Program-made: the position numbers and the translations under genes | DNA from: Acidobacteriota bacterium | GTDB lineage: Bacteria; Actinomycetota; Acidimicrobiia; Acidimicrobiales; RAAP-2 | DNA length: 58,514 nt | Assembly: GCA_028873575.1 (NCBI GenBank) | Contig: JAGWHY010000008.1 | Span: forward strand, 1 to 58,514 | Reading direction: 5' to 3' | Notes under the pieces: generated by a model | What the model saw: only the letters and a program-made list of their open reading frames with translations | Databases searched by the model: none | What the model was told of the DNA's origin: nothing | In this document: positions 25,676 through 37,980 of the stretch, piece after piece | Numbering within the stretch: position 1 is the first letter of the stretch | How the letters are laid out: the number at the start of each line of letters is the position of its first letter

Positions 25676-25749
25676 TAGGGGCGAAGGGACTCGAACCCTC
25701 ACTGGAGGCGGTTTAAGCGCCCTGCCTCTGCCAATTGGGCTACGCCCCC
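25676..25749 (-). tRNA. tRNA with UAA anticodon (Leu by anticodon), class-I fold
   Basis: This is a 74-nt cloverleaf on the minus strand. The acceptor pairs GGGGGCG with CGCCCCT (G1-U72 wobble), and the discriminator is A73 at base 25676. The D-arm has G18G19 and A14. The anticodon stem GGGCG/CGCCT encloses loop CTTAAAC, so the anticodon is UAA (codon UUA, Leu). The variable loop has only five bases (CCAGT). The T-arm is GAGGG-TTCGAGT-CCCTT. CCA is not encoded. Bacterial tRNA-Leu normally has a long variable arm (class II), so this shape is anomalous. It could be a real minor Leu isoacceptor, a tRNA charged by another synthetase, or a tRNA with a non-ribosomal role. Confidence 0.85.
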
Positions 25750-25825
25750 ACGGTCGTCGCGACCCCGTAACGCTAACGCACCAACGTGTTTCGTCCAACG
25801 ACCCGATTTTCTTACGTAGCCCAAC

Positions 25826-25831
25826 TAGCCT
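25826..25831 (+). promoter_or_regulatory. Candidate -10 box for the NlpC/P60 gene
   Basis: TAGCCT lies 6 nt before the ATG at 25838; there is no Shine-Dalgarno sequence. Confidence 0.5.
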
Positions 25832-25837
25832 GGTTGC

Positions 25838-27007
25838 ATGTTTCGCGTGCGTCGTCGGGGCACGACTCGAACGACCCCCCTCGTAGTTCTCGCCGCGACC
25901 CTCGTGGCGGCCCTGGCAACCCCCCTGGTCGCCGGGGCTCAGTCGATCCAGCAGACCCAGGGCCAGATCGCCACCCTCTCGGTCGAACTCTCCCAGCAGG
26001 AGAAGGCCAGCGAGATCGCGGCCAACCAGTACGACGCCGACAAGGCGAATCTGGCCACTATTGAAAACAACATTGGCCGGCTCCAGACCCAAGAGGCGGC
26101 GAAGCGGACGTCGATTGCCAGCACGTCACAAAAGTTGGTCGTCGCGGTGGTGCGCGCCTACGTCCTGGGCGCCGCCGACGCGCAGATTCTGTCACTCTTT
26201 AATCAAAAGGTCACCAGCTCCGACGCGCGCAACGTCTACGAACAACAGGTCGTGGGCGATTTAAACAAACTACGTAACACCTACGTTGCCCAGAAGAAGT
26301 CACTCGAGCACACCGTCGCCCAACTCGCCGCCCAGCGACTGCAAAAGCAGCACCAGACCGCCGCTATGCAGTACCTCCTCGCCGAGAACATCCAGCGTTC
26401 GAATCAGACCCGCGCCACGTTGGAAAAAGTCACCTCGCGCCTCAAGGGCGAGATCATCAACTACGAGATCGCGGCCGGCGTCGCCGCCGCGAAGGCGCAC
26501 AACCAAGCGGGCGAGACCCAGGCCATCAACGCGGCGTCGGCCGTCGGGGGTCAGAGCGCGGCGAACCAGGTCATCTCGGCCATTCAATCGGCCATCACCG
26601 TGCCCGCGATCGCCGAGATTGCCGGTTCCAAGCAGGGCTTGGCGGCCGTCGCCTACGCGAAAAGCCAGATTGGCGTGCCCTACGTGTGGGGCGGCGAGAC
26701 ACCGGGCGTGGGCTTTGACTGCTCGGGTCTCACGCAGTGGGCCTGGGCCAAGGCGGGTATCGCGATTCCCCGCACCACCGAGACCCAGTGGCCGGCGATG
26801 CATCACGTACCACTCACCCAACTGCAGCCCGGCGACCTCTTGTTCTATTACAACTTGGACGGCGACCACGCGGTCGATCACGAGGTCATGTACGTCGGGA
26901 GCGGACCGTGGGGCGTGAACACCACCATCGCCGCCGCCCACACGGGGACCAACGTGTCCTTGGCGCCACTCTTTACCTCGGGCCTTATCGGCGCCGCGCG
27001 CCCTTAG
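25838..27007 (+). CDS. NlpC/P60 peptidoglycan endopeptidase with coiled-coil N-domain (RipA/CwlO-like)
   Basis: This 389-residue exported protein has a signal peptide to about residue 33 (LVVLAATLVAALATPLVAGAQ). A long coiled coil, rich in Gln/Ala, runs from about residue 36 to 220, then a linker. The C-terminal NlpC/P60 domain has AYAKSQIGVPYVWGGE, VGFDCSGLTQW (nucleophile Cys about 295), GDLLFYY and DHEVMYVGSG (catalytic His). Family members cleave D-Glu/meso-DAP stem-peptide bonds during cell separation. The coiled coil is the usual autoinhibitory or FtsEX-contacting part. Eight bases after its stop comes a GT2 gene on the same strand. Confidence 0.92.
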   Translation: MFRVRRRGTTRTTPLVVLAATLVAALATPLVAGAQSIQQTQGQIATLSVELSQQEKASEIAANQYDADKANLATIENNIGRLQTQEAAKRTSIASTSQKLVVAVVRAYVLGAADAQILSLFNQKVTSSDARNVYEQQVVGDLNKLRNTYVAQKKSLEHTVAQLAAQRLQKQHQTAAMQYLLAENIQRSNQTRATLEKVTSRLKGEIINYEIAAGVAAAKAHNQAGETQAINAASAVGGQSAANQVISAIQSAITVPAIAEIAGSKQGLAAVAYAKSQIGVPYVWGGETPGVGFDCSGLTQWAWAKAGIAIPRTTETQWPAMHHVPLTQLQPGDLLFYYNLDGDHAVDHEVMYVGSGPWGVNTTIAAAHTGTNVSLAPLFTSGLIGAARP

Positions 27008-27014
27008 CCGTCGC

Positions 27015-27944
27015 GTGCCCGCCCTCACCTTCGTCATTCCCGCCTACAACGAGGGACCACGTCTCGCCGAAGGCTTCACGCGTCTCGCGCCCACGCTCGA
27101 TCAGTGGGGCGCCGACGACGTCGAGATCATCATCGTCGACGACGGCTCGAGCGACGACACGCTTCGCCAGGCGCACCTGGTCTACGGCCACCTCGCGGGT
27201 CTTCGCGTCGTGCGACACGACACCAATCTCGGCAAGGGCGCGGCTCTTCGCCTCGGTCTTTCGCTCGCGACCGGCGACGCGGTCATCACCGCCGACGCGG
27301 ATATGGCCATCCACCCGCACCACGCGGGCGAACTCGTGACGGCACTCGCGCGCGTCGATCTGGCGCCGGGCACGCGCGCGATTAATGGTCACATTCGCTA
27401 CGAGCAACGTCTACGCACGTACGCGGGCGCCCTCTTCAATCGACTCGCCCGCCACTACACCGGCACGACCCTGCGCGACACCCAGTGCGGCTTTAAGGGC
27501 TTTCGACTCGCCAGCGCGCGCCTCCTCGCGCTCACCTCCCTCGTGGAGGGCTTTGCCTTCGATCTCGAGATTCTCTACCTCGCCGATCGCGTCGGGCTGC
27601 GCGTCGAACCCCAACTCGTGACGTGGGACGACGTCGAAGGCTCGTCGGTGCACGTGGGACGTGACTCACGACGGATGCTGCGCGACCTGCGACAACTGCG
27701 CGGCACGCGCTACGAGAACCCCGTCGTGACCCTCGCGGCCGACGTCGACCTCGACGTGGTTCGCCGCGCGGTGGCGAGCGCGCGCCTGCACGGACCCGTC
27801 CTGGCCCGGGGGGAACACGACGCGCTGATCGTCTTCTCGCGCCAGGGCGCGCTCGGGGCGCTCGACGTCGCCCAGACGCTGGGCGCGACCCTGCGGACCG
27901 CGAAAATCGACGAGCTTCGCGGGCGCGCCTACGAAGCGCTCTAG
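27015..27944 (+). CDS. GT2 glycosyltransferase, dolichyl/polyprenyl-phosphate glucosyltransferase-like
   Basis: This 309-residue GT-A enzyme begins ALTFVIPAYNEGPRLAEGF and has IIIVDDGSSDDT, HDTNLGKGAALRLGL and the DxD metal motif in ITADADMAIHPHH. It also has the GT2 polyprenyl-phosphate transferase signature DTQCGFKGFRLASAR. No membrane helices are evident. It probably loads a hexose on polyprenyl phosphate for GT-C enzymes such as those at 2138-4522 and 15093-16820 (inferred). It starts with GTG seven bases after the NlpC gene and is presumably cotranscribed with it. Confidence 0.85.
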   Translation: MPALTFVIPAYNEGPRLAEGFTRLAPTLDQWGADDVEIIIVDDGSSDDTLRQAHLVYGHLAGLRVVRHDTNLGKGAALRLGLSLATGDAVITADADMAIHPHHAGELVTALARVDLAPGTRAINGHIRYEQRLRTYAGALFNRLARHYTGTTLRDTQCGFKGFRLASARLLALTSLVEGFAFDLEILYLADRVGLRVEPQLVTWDDVEGSSVHVGRDSRRMLRDLRQLRGTRYENPVVTLAADVDLDVVRRAVASARLHGPVLARGEHDALIVFSRQGALGALDVAQTLGATLRTAKIDELRGRAYEAL

Positions 27945-28267
27945 CCCGGCGCCGCGAGCGTCGCGCCACGACCAAATCACTTGGCCCACGGCGCCCCTGC
28001 GTGACGTCGCCTCGGGGTACGTCGGGTCGCCGACCCCGTCAGAGTTAACCCTGGGTGGCCCACCGCCAACGACGAGACGCGGCGCAAACGCGCGTGACCT
28101 TGTCGAGCACTTTTGAACGGCGGAGGTCAACCGTGTCGTCCCCGACCACCGACCCTCTACCGACGCGCGTCTCGCCACCTCCGGTGCGCCGCGTAAAGCG
28201 TGAGGCTCCATTGACGGACTAGTGATCGACCTACGAGCGCCGCCGGGGCCGCCGCCACGAATGGGGG
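27945..28267. other. Gene-free stretch with no recognised RNA
   Basis: This is the only gap over 300 bp. No plausible coding sequence spans it, and RNase P, tmRNA and SRP RNA landmarks are absent. It holds a palindrome GGGTCG-C-CGACCC (28024-28036 region) and an enclosing CGGGGT/ACCCCG pair, which may end transcription of the convergent GT2 or GNAT genes. No T-tract follows. Confidence 0.4.
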
Positions 28268-28891
28268 TTAGTTGTCGAGCGGTAGGAGCCAGTTCGTCAC
28301 GAGTTCGGGCGCGCGGTCGGCCCACTCCTCGGCGGTAATGGCGTAGCGCGCGTGATCTTCCCAGGCCCCGTCAATCTCGAGGTAGCGCTCCGCGATGCCC
28401 TCAAAGCGGATCCCGAGCTTTTCCACGACGCGACGCGACGCGGCGTTGCGCGGGATGATGTTGATCTCGATGCGATGCAGCCGCAGCGATTCAAAGGCGT
28501 ACTGCAACAAAGTAATGACCGACTCGGGCATGAGGCCACGACCGGCGACGGCCTCGTCGATCCAGTAGCCGATGAAGGCCGACTGCAGGGGACCGCGCTG
28601 GATGGACGAGAGCGTGATCTCGCCGACGAATCGCTGGTCCACGAAGATGCCAAATCCGTAGCCCGTGCCGAGTTGGCGCTCGCGCTCGCGCAGCGCGCAG
28701 CGACTCACGAAACTGCGCTGGTCCTCGGGCAGGTGCGAGGAGTGCGCCGAGCGAGGTTCCCACTTCACGAGCCAGTCGCGACAGCGCACGCGCACCTCGT
28801 GCCAACCCTCGTAGTCGTGCTCGCCCAGCGTGCGCAGTATCACGCGACGCCCGTGCAAGGTCACGGGTGAGTAGACCGCGCGCGCACTCAT
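28268..28891 (-). CDS. GNAT N-acetyltransferase, RimJ/RimL type
   Basis: This 207-residue protein starts MSARAVYSPVTLHGRRVILRTLGEHDYEGW. It has SFVSRCALRER, FVGEITLSSIQRGPLQSAFIGYWIDEAVAGRGLMPESV (acetyl-CoA-binding Q/RxxGxG/A region) and LHRIEINIIPRNAASRRVVEKLGIRFEG. These are the RimJ/RimL ribosomal-protein N-terminal acetyltransferase motifs. The ATG at 28891 has a good GAGGAG Shine-Dalgarno; the frame extends to 28987 without a better site. It lies ten bases after the ppx stop and probably belongs to the eno-ppx transcript. The real target is not knowable from sequence. Confidence 0.9.
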   Translation of the reverse strand: MSARAVYSPVTLHGRRVILRTLGEHDYEGWHEVRVRCRDWLVKWEPRSAHSSHLPEDQRSFVSRCALRERERQLGTGYGFGIFVDQRFVGEITLSSIQRGPLQSAFIGYWIDEAVAGRGLMPESVITLLQYAFESLRLHRIEINIIPRNAASRRVVEKLGIRFEGIAERYLEIDGAWEDHARYAITAEEWADRAPELVTNWLLPLDN

Positions 28892-28901
28892 GAACGACTC
28901 C

Positions 28902-29861
28902 TCATAACTCCATCGTGACAGATGCTGACCCGGGTGAACTTTGCGCGAGCATCGAGGCGGCCATGCCGTCAAGAATGTCACTCTCACTGCTTAAGACCTC
29001 GTCAACCTCGAAGCGCGCCATGACCGCGCTGAGAACGAAGAGCCCGGCCGTCAGGACGTCCTCGCGGCCCTCCGTCATGCCCGGGTGCGTCAGGCGAACC
29101 GCGGGCGTCTCGGCGCCGAGACGTTCGCGCCAGTACTCGACTTGATCGCGCGTGAGTGTCTGGTGGTGCAGGGCCGCGCGGTCGTAGGTCGACTGCGCGC
29201 GTTCGAGCGCCACCAGCGTGGCGACCGTCCCGGCCAGCCCCACCAGGCGCGCGGCGCCCACGACCTCACGTAAGCGCGGTTCGCTCGCGAAGGCCCGGTC
29301 GAGCTCACGTTCGATCATGGCCTCGGCCGCGGCGCGGCGCTCGGGGGTCACGACGTCGACCCCGAGCGCGCGCTCGGCCACGCGCACGCAACCCAGTTGC
29401 ATCGAAAAGGACCGCAGATCGTCGTCGACCACGACCGCCAACTCGGTAGAGCCCCCACCAATGTCGACGATCAAGGGCGGCCGAGGACTTGGCGGCAAAT
29501 CGGCGGTCGCGCCGTCGTAGGAGAACGTAGCCTCTTCGTTGCCGCTCAAGATTCGCGCCTCGACCCCCACGATCTCGCCCGCGCGCGCGAGGAAGTCCTG
29601 ACCGTTTCGCGCGTCGCGCACCGCCGAGGTCGCGACCAGCAGTCCCCGATCGACTCTTTCGTCGTCCATGGCGCGTCGGTACTCGCGCAGTACCGCGAAG
29701 GTGCGTTCCATCGCGTCCTCGCGCAGCGTCGCGTGTTCATCGACCCCGGCGCTGAGTCGCGTGATACGCGTCTGGCGCGCGCGCGCCCCGCGCGCGCCGT
29801 CCACGATGAACAGTCGCGTGGAGTTTGAGCCGCAGTCGAGCGCGGCGACGGTGCTAGCCAC
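28902..29861 (-). CDS. ppx: Ppx/GppA family exopolyphosphatase
   Basis: This 319-residue protein has ASKHA-fold nucleotide-binding motifs: VAALDCGSNSTRLFIVD at the N-terminus, LLVATSAVRDARN, ILSGNEEATFSYDGA and LIVDIGGGSTEL. It is shorter than E. coli Ppx and GppA, like the actinobacterial Ppx type. It removes phosphate from polyphosphate or pppGpp; the substrate is not certain. It overlaps DUF501 by eight bases and ends the eno-ftsB-DUF501-ppx string, which has the same order as M. tuberculosis Rv1023-Rv1026. Confidence 0.92.
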   Translation of the reverse strand: MASTVAALDCGSNSTRLFIVDGARGARARQTRITRLSAGVDEHATLREDAMERTFAVLREYRRAMDDERVDRGLLVATSAVRDARNGQDFLARAGEIVGVEARILSGNEEATFSYDGATADLPPSPRPPLIVDIGGGSTELAVVVDDDLRSFSMQLGCVRVAERALGVDVVTPERRAAAEAMIERELDRAFASEPRLREVVGAARLVGLAGTVATLVALERAQSTYDRAALHHQTLTRDQVEYWRERLGAETPAVRLTHPGMTEGREDVLTAGLFVLSAVMARFEVDEVLSSESDILDGMAASMLAQSSPGSASVTMEL

Positions 29862-30332
29862 GGGGATCGACCACGACCACGCCGGTGACGTCGACGACGT
29901 GGCTCACGAGTTCGCCCACGGGATCGTCCCCGTGCACCAGGAAATTCGCCAGGTGCGCGTGGAGACACTTCACGCCCACTCGGGTTCCGCCCACCCCACC
30001 GGAGGGCTGGACCAGGTCGTGACGCACGACGCGTGACGCCCGACGCTCGGCGTAGCGCGCGTGCGCGTCGGCGAGGCGCTCAGCGTCCACCATCTCCTCG
30101 TAGCGATGCACGCCGGCCTCGCTCTCGAGTCGACTCACGTCGTCGTGGAGTTGCGGATCAACGAGCCAGTACAGCGTCGGCATCGGGGTGCCGTCACGGA
30201 GGTGAGGCTCGTTCTCAATCACGACCGCGTCACCGTTGGTTCGCCGCACGACAACGGCGAAGCGCCCGGCCGGGGTTCGACCCAGCAGTCGCGCCACCTC
30301 GTCACGCTGTTCGGGCGTCGCGTCGCGAAAGG

Positions 30333-30342
<10 letters not shown>
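29854..30342 (-). CDS. DUF501 family protein
   Basis: This 162-residue protein matches DUF501: EVARLLGRTPAGRFAVVVRR, VIENEPHLRDGTPMPTLYWL, then a C-terminal QPSGGVGGTRVGVKCLHAHLANFL segment. It has two conserved His and one Cys in the CLHAHLA motif. The function is unknown. Its constant position between the FtsB-like gene and ppx in actinobacteria suggests a housekeeping role. The start is TTG at 30342, overlapping the ftsB-like stop by ten bases. Confidence 0.85.
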
Positions 30343-33502
<3,160 letters not shown>

Positions 33503-33503
33503 G

Positions 33504-34589
33504 CTAGTGATAGGTCGCCGGAGTGCTCTGCAGCGACGCCGGACTCAAGACCGAACTAGTCGACGGTAGCGCGGGCGCGAAAACGCGCGGACCAGTGGTG
33601 TCGAGTCCCCAACGCCCCAGGGCCGGGTCGACGTAGACGGCGGCCTGGTACTCGAGCGACTTCTCCACGGTGTTGGCGCTCGACGCGTTCTGGCTACGGG
33701 CGTCGACTAACACCAGCGGCTCCGCCTCGTTGAAGGGCGTGGGCGTGCGTTTCGTCACCGCCACGAACAACGCGTACGTCGTCCCCGAGAGATTCACGTA
33801 CTGGGGCGTCGCGGCGAAGTGGTTCAGCGCCTCGCCGGCGACGTCACCGCGAATCGCCGCGTAGGAGCTGGTGAGTGGCGAGTAGCAGCCGTAGGCGCCG
33901 CCGTGCTTCGCCGAGGTTGCGTCGAGGGAGAACGAGTGCGCGAGCGTGGCGATGGACGCACCACCCTTCGCCGCCGCCTCGAAGGCGCCGACCGAGGCCG
34001 GCGAGACCACCGCGATGGAAACGCACAGCGTGTCGTAGTTCGACTGGTGCGCGAGGAAGTAACTCTCCAGAGCCGGCGTCGTCAGGGGCACCGTCGAGTT
34101 CAACTTAGCCTCGAGGTAGAGCGACGCGGCCCAGTCCACCAGCTCGCCGTGGCGCATCTCGGGCGTCATGGCGTCTAGCGCCTGCGCCGCGGTGCCGGGA
34201 CAGGTGAGTGAGTGCGCGCTGACCTGTTGGGTCAACTCGCCTTCGAACGACAGACGCGCCGCTCGCATTTCCGCGGCACTGGGAGTGTGGTGCAGCGTGG
34301 TGGTCACGTAGTTCGCGATCGTGAGGCCCTGCACGCGCGCGTCGCTCCACGCGGCGACGCCCGCGGCGCTCAGCGTGGCGCCACCCGCCCCCGGCGTTTC
34401 GGGCACGCCGCTCAGGGCACTTAGGTAACACTGCAGCGTCGGACTTTGGGCGATCGCGTTGAGTTCGGCGCGCATCGTGGCACCAGAGATCGTCGCGCCG
34501 TTGACGCGCAGTCCACCGGCGCGCCCGCTCGCGCCGTAGAGCGTGACGCCCACCAACGCCACGACCAGAAGAACGACGAGTCGGCGCAC
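33504..34589 (-). CDS. Parvulin/SurA-like extracytoplasmic foldase
   Basis: This 361-residue exported protein has a signal peptide at residues 1-21 (RRLVVLLVVALVGVTLYGASG). It begins with GLRVNGATISGATMRAELNAI, typical of SurA_N, and contains a weak PPIC-type core: ESYFLAHQSNYDTLCVSIAVV, GASIATLAHSFSLD and GGAYGCY. No lipobox Cys is seen near the signal peptide. It may assist folding of exported proteins, although prolyl isomerase residues are not all clear. It sits four bases after the mfd start region, between mfd and mazG. Confidence 0.7.
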   Translation of the reverse strand: MRRLVVLLVVALVGVTLYGASGRAGGLRVNGATISGATMRAELNAIAQSPTLQCYLSALSGVPETPGAGGATLSAAGVAAWSDARVQGLTIANYVTTTLHHTPSAAEMRAARLSFEGELTQQVSAHSLTCPGTAAQALDAMTPEMRHGELVDWAASLYLEAKLNSTVPLTTPALESYFLAHQSNYDTLCVSIAVVSPASVGAFEAAAKGGASIATLAHSFSLDATSAKHGGAYGCYSPLTSSYAAIRGDVAGEALNHFAATPQYVNLSGTTYALFVAVTKRTPTPFNEAEPLVLVDARSQNASSANTVEKSLEYQAAVYVDPALGRWGLDTTGPRVFAPALPSTSSVLSPASLQSTPATYH

Positions 34590-34593
34590 TGGT

Positions 34594-37500
34594 TCAGCCT
34601 ACCGAGAGATTTGACGTCGTCGCGTTCGCGCTGAGGTCGAGCAACAACTCTTGGAGCGCCCTCGGACTGACCTCTTTTGCGCCGCGCTCGAGTCGGAGTT
34701 CCCGCGTGTCTTCGTCGTAAGCGCGCGATCCGTGCAGCCGTCGAAGACGCGTCTGTTGACTGAGGCTCAAGGTCAGGGGCGCGATCTTAACGACGGGCGA
34801 CGAGCGCACGCCCACCCGCGCGGGCTGCACCACGACGGACGTCACGCCGAGCTCGAGGCACGTCACGCGCAGCGCCGCCAGATCGAGCAGGCCTTGCGCC
34901 GGCGCCGGGAGTTCGCCGTAGCGGTCGACCCACTCGTCGGCGAGGTCCGCCAACTCGTCCATCGTACGCACGCCCGACAGGCGGCGATAGGCCTCGAGAC
35001 GCGCGTCGTCGGCCTCGACGTAGGTCGTCGGCAGGTGCGCCTCGCCCGGTACGTCGAGCGTGACCGCCACCAACTCCTCGGGTAGTTGCCCCTTGGCTTC
35101 GGTGACGGCTTCGGCGACGAGTTGCACGTAGAGGTCGTAGCCGACCGCGGCGACCGGACCCGACTGATCGTGACCGAGCAGATTGCCCGCCCCGCGGATC
35201 TCGAGGTCACGCATCGCGATCTTGAATCCGCTCCCTAACGCGGTGTTGTCGCCGATCGTGCGCAACCGTTCGTAGGCCGTCTCGGAGAGGACTTTGTCGG
35301 CGTTGTGAAAGAGGTAGGCGTAGGCGCGCTGACCACTGCGTCCGACGCGACCACGCAACTGATGCATCTGACCCAAACCTAGGCGCTCGGCCCGGTCGAC
35401 GATCAACGTGTTCACCGACGGCAGGTCAATGCCGGACTCAACGATCGTCGTGCAGACCAAGACGTCGAAGCGTCGCTCCCAGAAATCGATCATCACGCGT
35501 TCGAGCGTGCCCTCATCCATCTGACCGTGGGCGATCGCCACGCGCGCGTCGGGCACCAACTGGGTCACGCGGCGCGCAACTTGGTCAATGTCGGACACGC
35601 GGTTATGCACGAAGAAGACCTGGCCCTCGCGCAAGAGTTCACGACGAATCGCCTCGACGACCGCGGCTTCGCGATACTCCCCCACGTGCGTGAGAATCGG
35701 TCGGCGATCGGCCGGCGGCGTGGTCACCATGGAGAGGTCGCGAATTCCGGCGAAGGCCATCTCGAGGGTTCGCGGAATGGGACTGGCGCTCAACGTCAAC
35801 ACGTCCACGCCGACCGAGCGAGCCTTGATGGCCTCTTTGTGGTTCACGCCGAAGCGCTGCTCTTCGTCCACGACCAGCAGTCCCAAGTCCTTAAAGACCA
35901 CGGACTCCGAGAGCAACCGGTGCGTCCCCACCACCACGTCAATCGTTCCCTCGGCCAGACCCTTCATCGTGGCGGCGGTTTCGGCGTCGTCGACGAAGCG
36001 ACTGAGCATCGCCACCTTGACCGGAAAACTCGCGAAACGCTCGCTCAACGTGGTGGTGTGTTGACTCGCGAGCAACGTCGTCGGCACTAACACGGCGGCC
36101 TGCTTGTGGTCCTGGACGGCTTTAAAGACGGCGCGCAGCGCGATCTCGGTCTTGCCAAAGCCCACGTCCGCGCAGACCAGGCGGTCCATCGGACGCGGCG
36201 ACTCCATGTCGCTCTTCACGTCGGCGATGGCCTGCGCCTGGTCGGCGGTGAGCGTAAAGGGGAACTGCTCTTCCATCTCGCGTTGCCAGTCGTTGTCGGG
36301 GCTAAAGGCGTAGCCCGTCGCGACGCTACGCAGGCGGTAGAGATCGACTAACTCCTGGGCGACCAAAAAGGCGGCCGCGCGGGCCTTCGCGCGGGTGCGC
36401 TGCCACTCGGCACCGCCCATGCGCGACAGGGCCGGCGCGTCGCCCCCGGCGTAGGGCGTGAGCGCGTCGATCTGCTCGGTGGGCCAGTAACTGCGACCGT
36501 CCTTGAACTCCAAGATGAGGTAGTCGCGCGTCACCCCGTTGATAGCGCGCGTGGTCGTGCCCGAAAAGCGCGCGACCCCGTGCTGGCGGTGCACGACGTA
36601 GCTGCCCACCGCGAGGTCGTCGAAAAAGCCGTCGACGTTGCGCGAGCGTGCGCGCACCGCGCGCGGCACGTGTCGGCGTCCACTGAGGTCCGCCTCGCTC
36701 CAGACCACAAGCTCGGGGTCGTCGAGGGCAAATCCCAGCGGCAATGAACTCTCGACCACGCTAAGGCGCACGTCGAGCACGCGCGAGGGATCGGTCGTCA
36801 CCTCCAGACCCTCGGCGCGCAGCTGGGCCGCGACGCGTTCGACGGACGCGGCGTTGGCACTCAACACGACGCCGCGCCGAGCTCGCGACCACGAACGCAC
36901 CACGGCGGCGATGCGCGACGCGTCACCCTGCACGGGTGGGGGCGACGAGAGCGCGAGCGATCCACCGCCCGCACTCTCGAGCGCGACGTCAACGTCGGTG
37001 AAGACTTCGTCGTAGGTGCGGTGCAGCAACGGTACCGCCGCGCTGGCTTGCCAGGTGGCGGCGACGGCGTCGGCGAGTTCGCGCTCCTCGTCGAGGAGAT
37101 CATCGAGCCGCGCGCGCACGCGCGAGGGTTCCACCACGATGACGCTCGCGTCAAGTTCGTCGAGCAGTGTTCGGCGCTCCTCGACGAAGAGGCTCATCCA
37201 CCCCTCCATGCCGTCAAAGAGTTCACCGTGAGCGAGTCGATCAAAACTCGCCGCGCCCCACGACTCACTCTCGCTCAAACGCCGAGCTCGTTCGCGCGTC
37301 GCCGCCGAGGGGACCCACTCGCGCACTGGCGCCACGACGACCTCATCGAGGTCGCGCGTCGAGCGCTGACTGGCGACGTCAAAGACGGTCAGTCGCTCAA
37401 TCTCGTCACCAAAGAAGTCGAGGCGCACGGGCTCGTCGAGCTGGGCTGGCCACAGGTCGACGATGCCGCCGCGCACCGCGAACTCGCCACGGTGCTCAAC

Positions 37501-37980
37501 CAAGTGCTCGCGACGATAGCCCCGCGCGACGAGTTCTTCTAAGAGCTGGTCGCGCTCACGCTCGTCCCCGCGCGCCACCACGAAGGGCTCGCGCCAGTCC
37601 GGCGCCAGCAACTGCGCCACGGCGCGCGCCGAGGCGACCACGACGCGAGGCGCGTCGTCGCGACCGAGACGCCAGCGCACCAGTGCTCGTTGGCTCATCA
37701 CCTCCACGTCGGGGCTCACGCGCTCGAGGGGGTGGGTGTCCCAACCCGGCCACAGCGCCACCGCGGACGCGCCGAGCCACGCGGCCAGCGCCTCGTGCGT
37801 GAGTTCCGCGTCGGCCGAGGTCGCGACGACCACGACACTGAGCGGACGCTCGAGGGCCAGCGCCGCGACGGTGACGGGCGTGGCGAAGTTGCTCGCCACG
37901 AAACCGTCCGCGGCCACGTTGGCGCGCAGACTCGGCGCCACGAAGGACAGAACGCGCCCGAGCGCGTCGGCCTCGCTCAC
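34594..37980 (-). CDS. mfd: Transcription-repair coupling factor Mfd
   Basis: This 1128-residue protein has the Mfd order. The UvrB-like N-terminal part is followed by the RNA-polymerase-interacting domain (FFDDLAVGSYVVHRQHGVARFSGT). Next come helicase motif I VCADVGFGKTEIALRA, motif II VVDEEQRFGVNHKE (DEEQ), TLSASPIPRTLEMA, IDFWERRFDVLVCTTIVESGID, and GLGQMHQLRGRVGRSGQRAYAY. A TRCF C-terminal domain follows. It removes stalled RNA polymerase and recruits UvrA. It overlaps pth by four bases and lies four bases from the parvulin gene. Confidence 0.97.
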   Translation of the reverse strand: MSEADALGRVLSFVAPSLRANVAADGFVASNFATPVTVAALALERPLSVVVVATSADAELTHEALAAWLGASAVALWPGWDTHPLERVSPDVEVMSQRALVRWRLGRDDAPRVVVASARAVAQLLAPDWREPFVVARGDERERDQLLEELVARGYRREHLVEHRGEFAVRGGIVDLWPAQLDEPVRLDFFGDEIERLTVFDVASQRSTRDLDEVVVAPVREWVPSAATRERARRLSESESWGAASFDRLAHGELFDGMEGWMSLFVEERRTLLDELDASVIVVEPSRVRARLDDLLDEERELADAVAATWQASAAVPLLHRTYDEVFTDVDVALESAGGGSLALSSPPPVQGDASRIAAVVRSWSRARRGVVLSANAASVERVAAQLRAEGLEVTTDPSRVLDVRLSVVESSLPLGFALDDPELVVWSEADLSGRRHVPRAVRARSRNVDGFFDDLAVGSYVVHRQHGVARFSGTTTRAINGVTRDYLILEFKDGRSYWPTEQIDALTPYAGGDAPALSRMGGAEWQRTRAKARAAAFLVAQELVDLYRLRSVATGYAFSPDNDWQREMEEQFPFTLTADQAQAIADVKSDMESPRPMDRLVCADVGFGKTEIALRAVFKAVQDHKQAAVLVPTTLLASQHTTTLSERFASFPVKVAMLSRFVDDAETAATMKGLAEGTIDVVVGTHRLLSESVVFKDLGLLVVDEEQRFGVNHKEAIKARSVGVDVLTLSASPIPRTLEMAFAGIRDLSMVTTPPADRRPILTHVGEYREAAVVEAIRRELLREGQVFFVHNRVSDIDQVARRVTQLVPDARVAIAHGQMDEGTLERVMIDFWERRFDVLVCTTIVESGIDLPSVNTLIVDRAERLGLGQMHQLRGRVGRSGQRAYAYLFHNADKVLSETAYERLRTIGDNTALGSGFKIAMRDLEIRGAGNLLGHDQSGPVAAVGYDLYVQLVAEAVTEAKGQLPEELVAVTLDVPGEAHLPTTYVEADDARLEAYRRLSGVRTMDELADLADEWVDRYGELPAPAQGLLDLAALRVTCLELGVTSVVVQPARVGVRSSPVVKIAPLTLSLSQQTRLRRLHGSRAYDEDTRELRLERGAKEVSPRALQELLLDLSANATTSNLSVG

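Noticed and set aside
27945-28267. RNase P RNA, tmRNA or SRP RNA in the gap
   Set aside because: Searched by eye on both strands for landmarks (GAGGAAAGTCC-type start, tRNA-like ends, GGAA/GNRA SRP loop); none were found.
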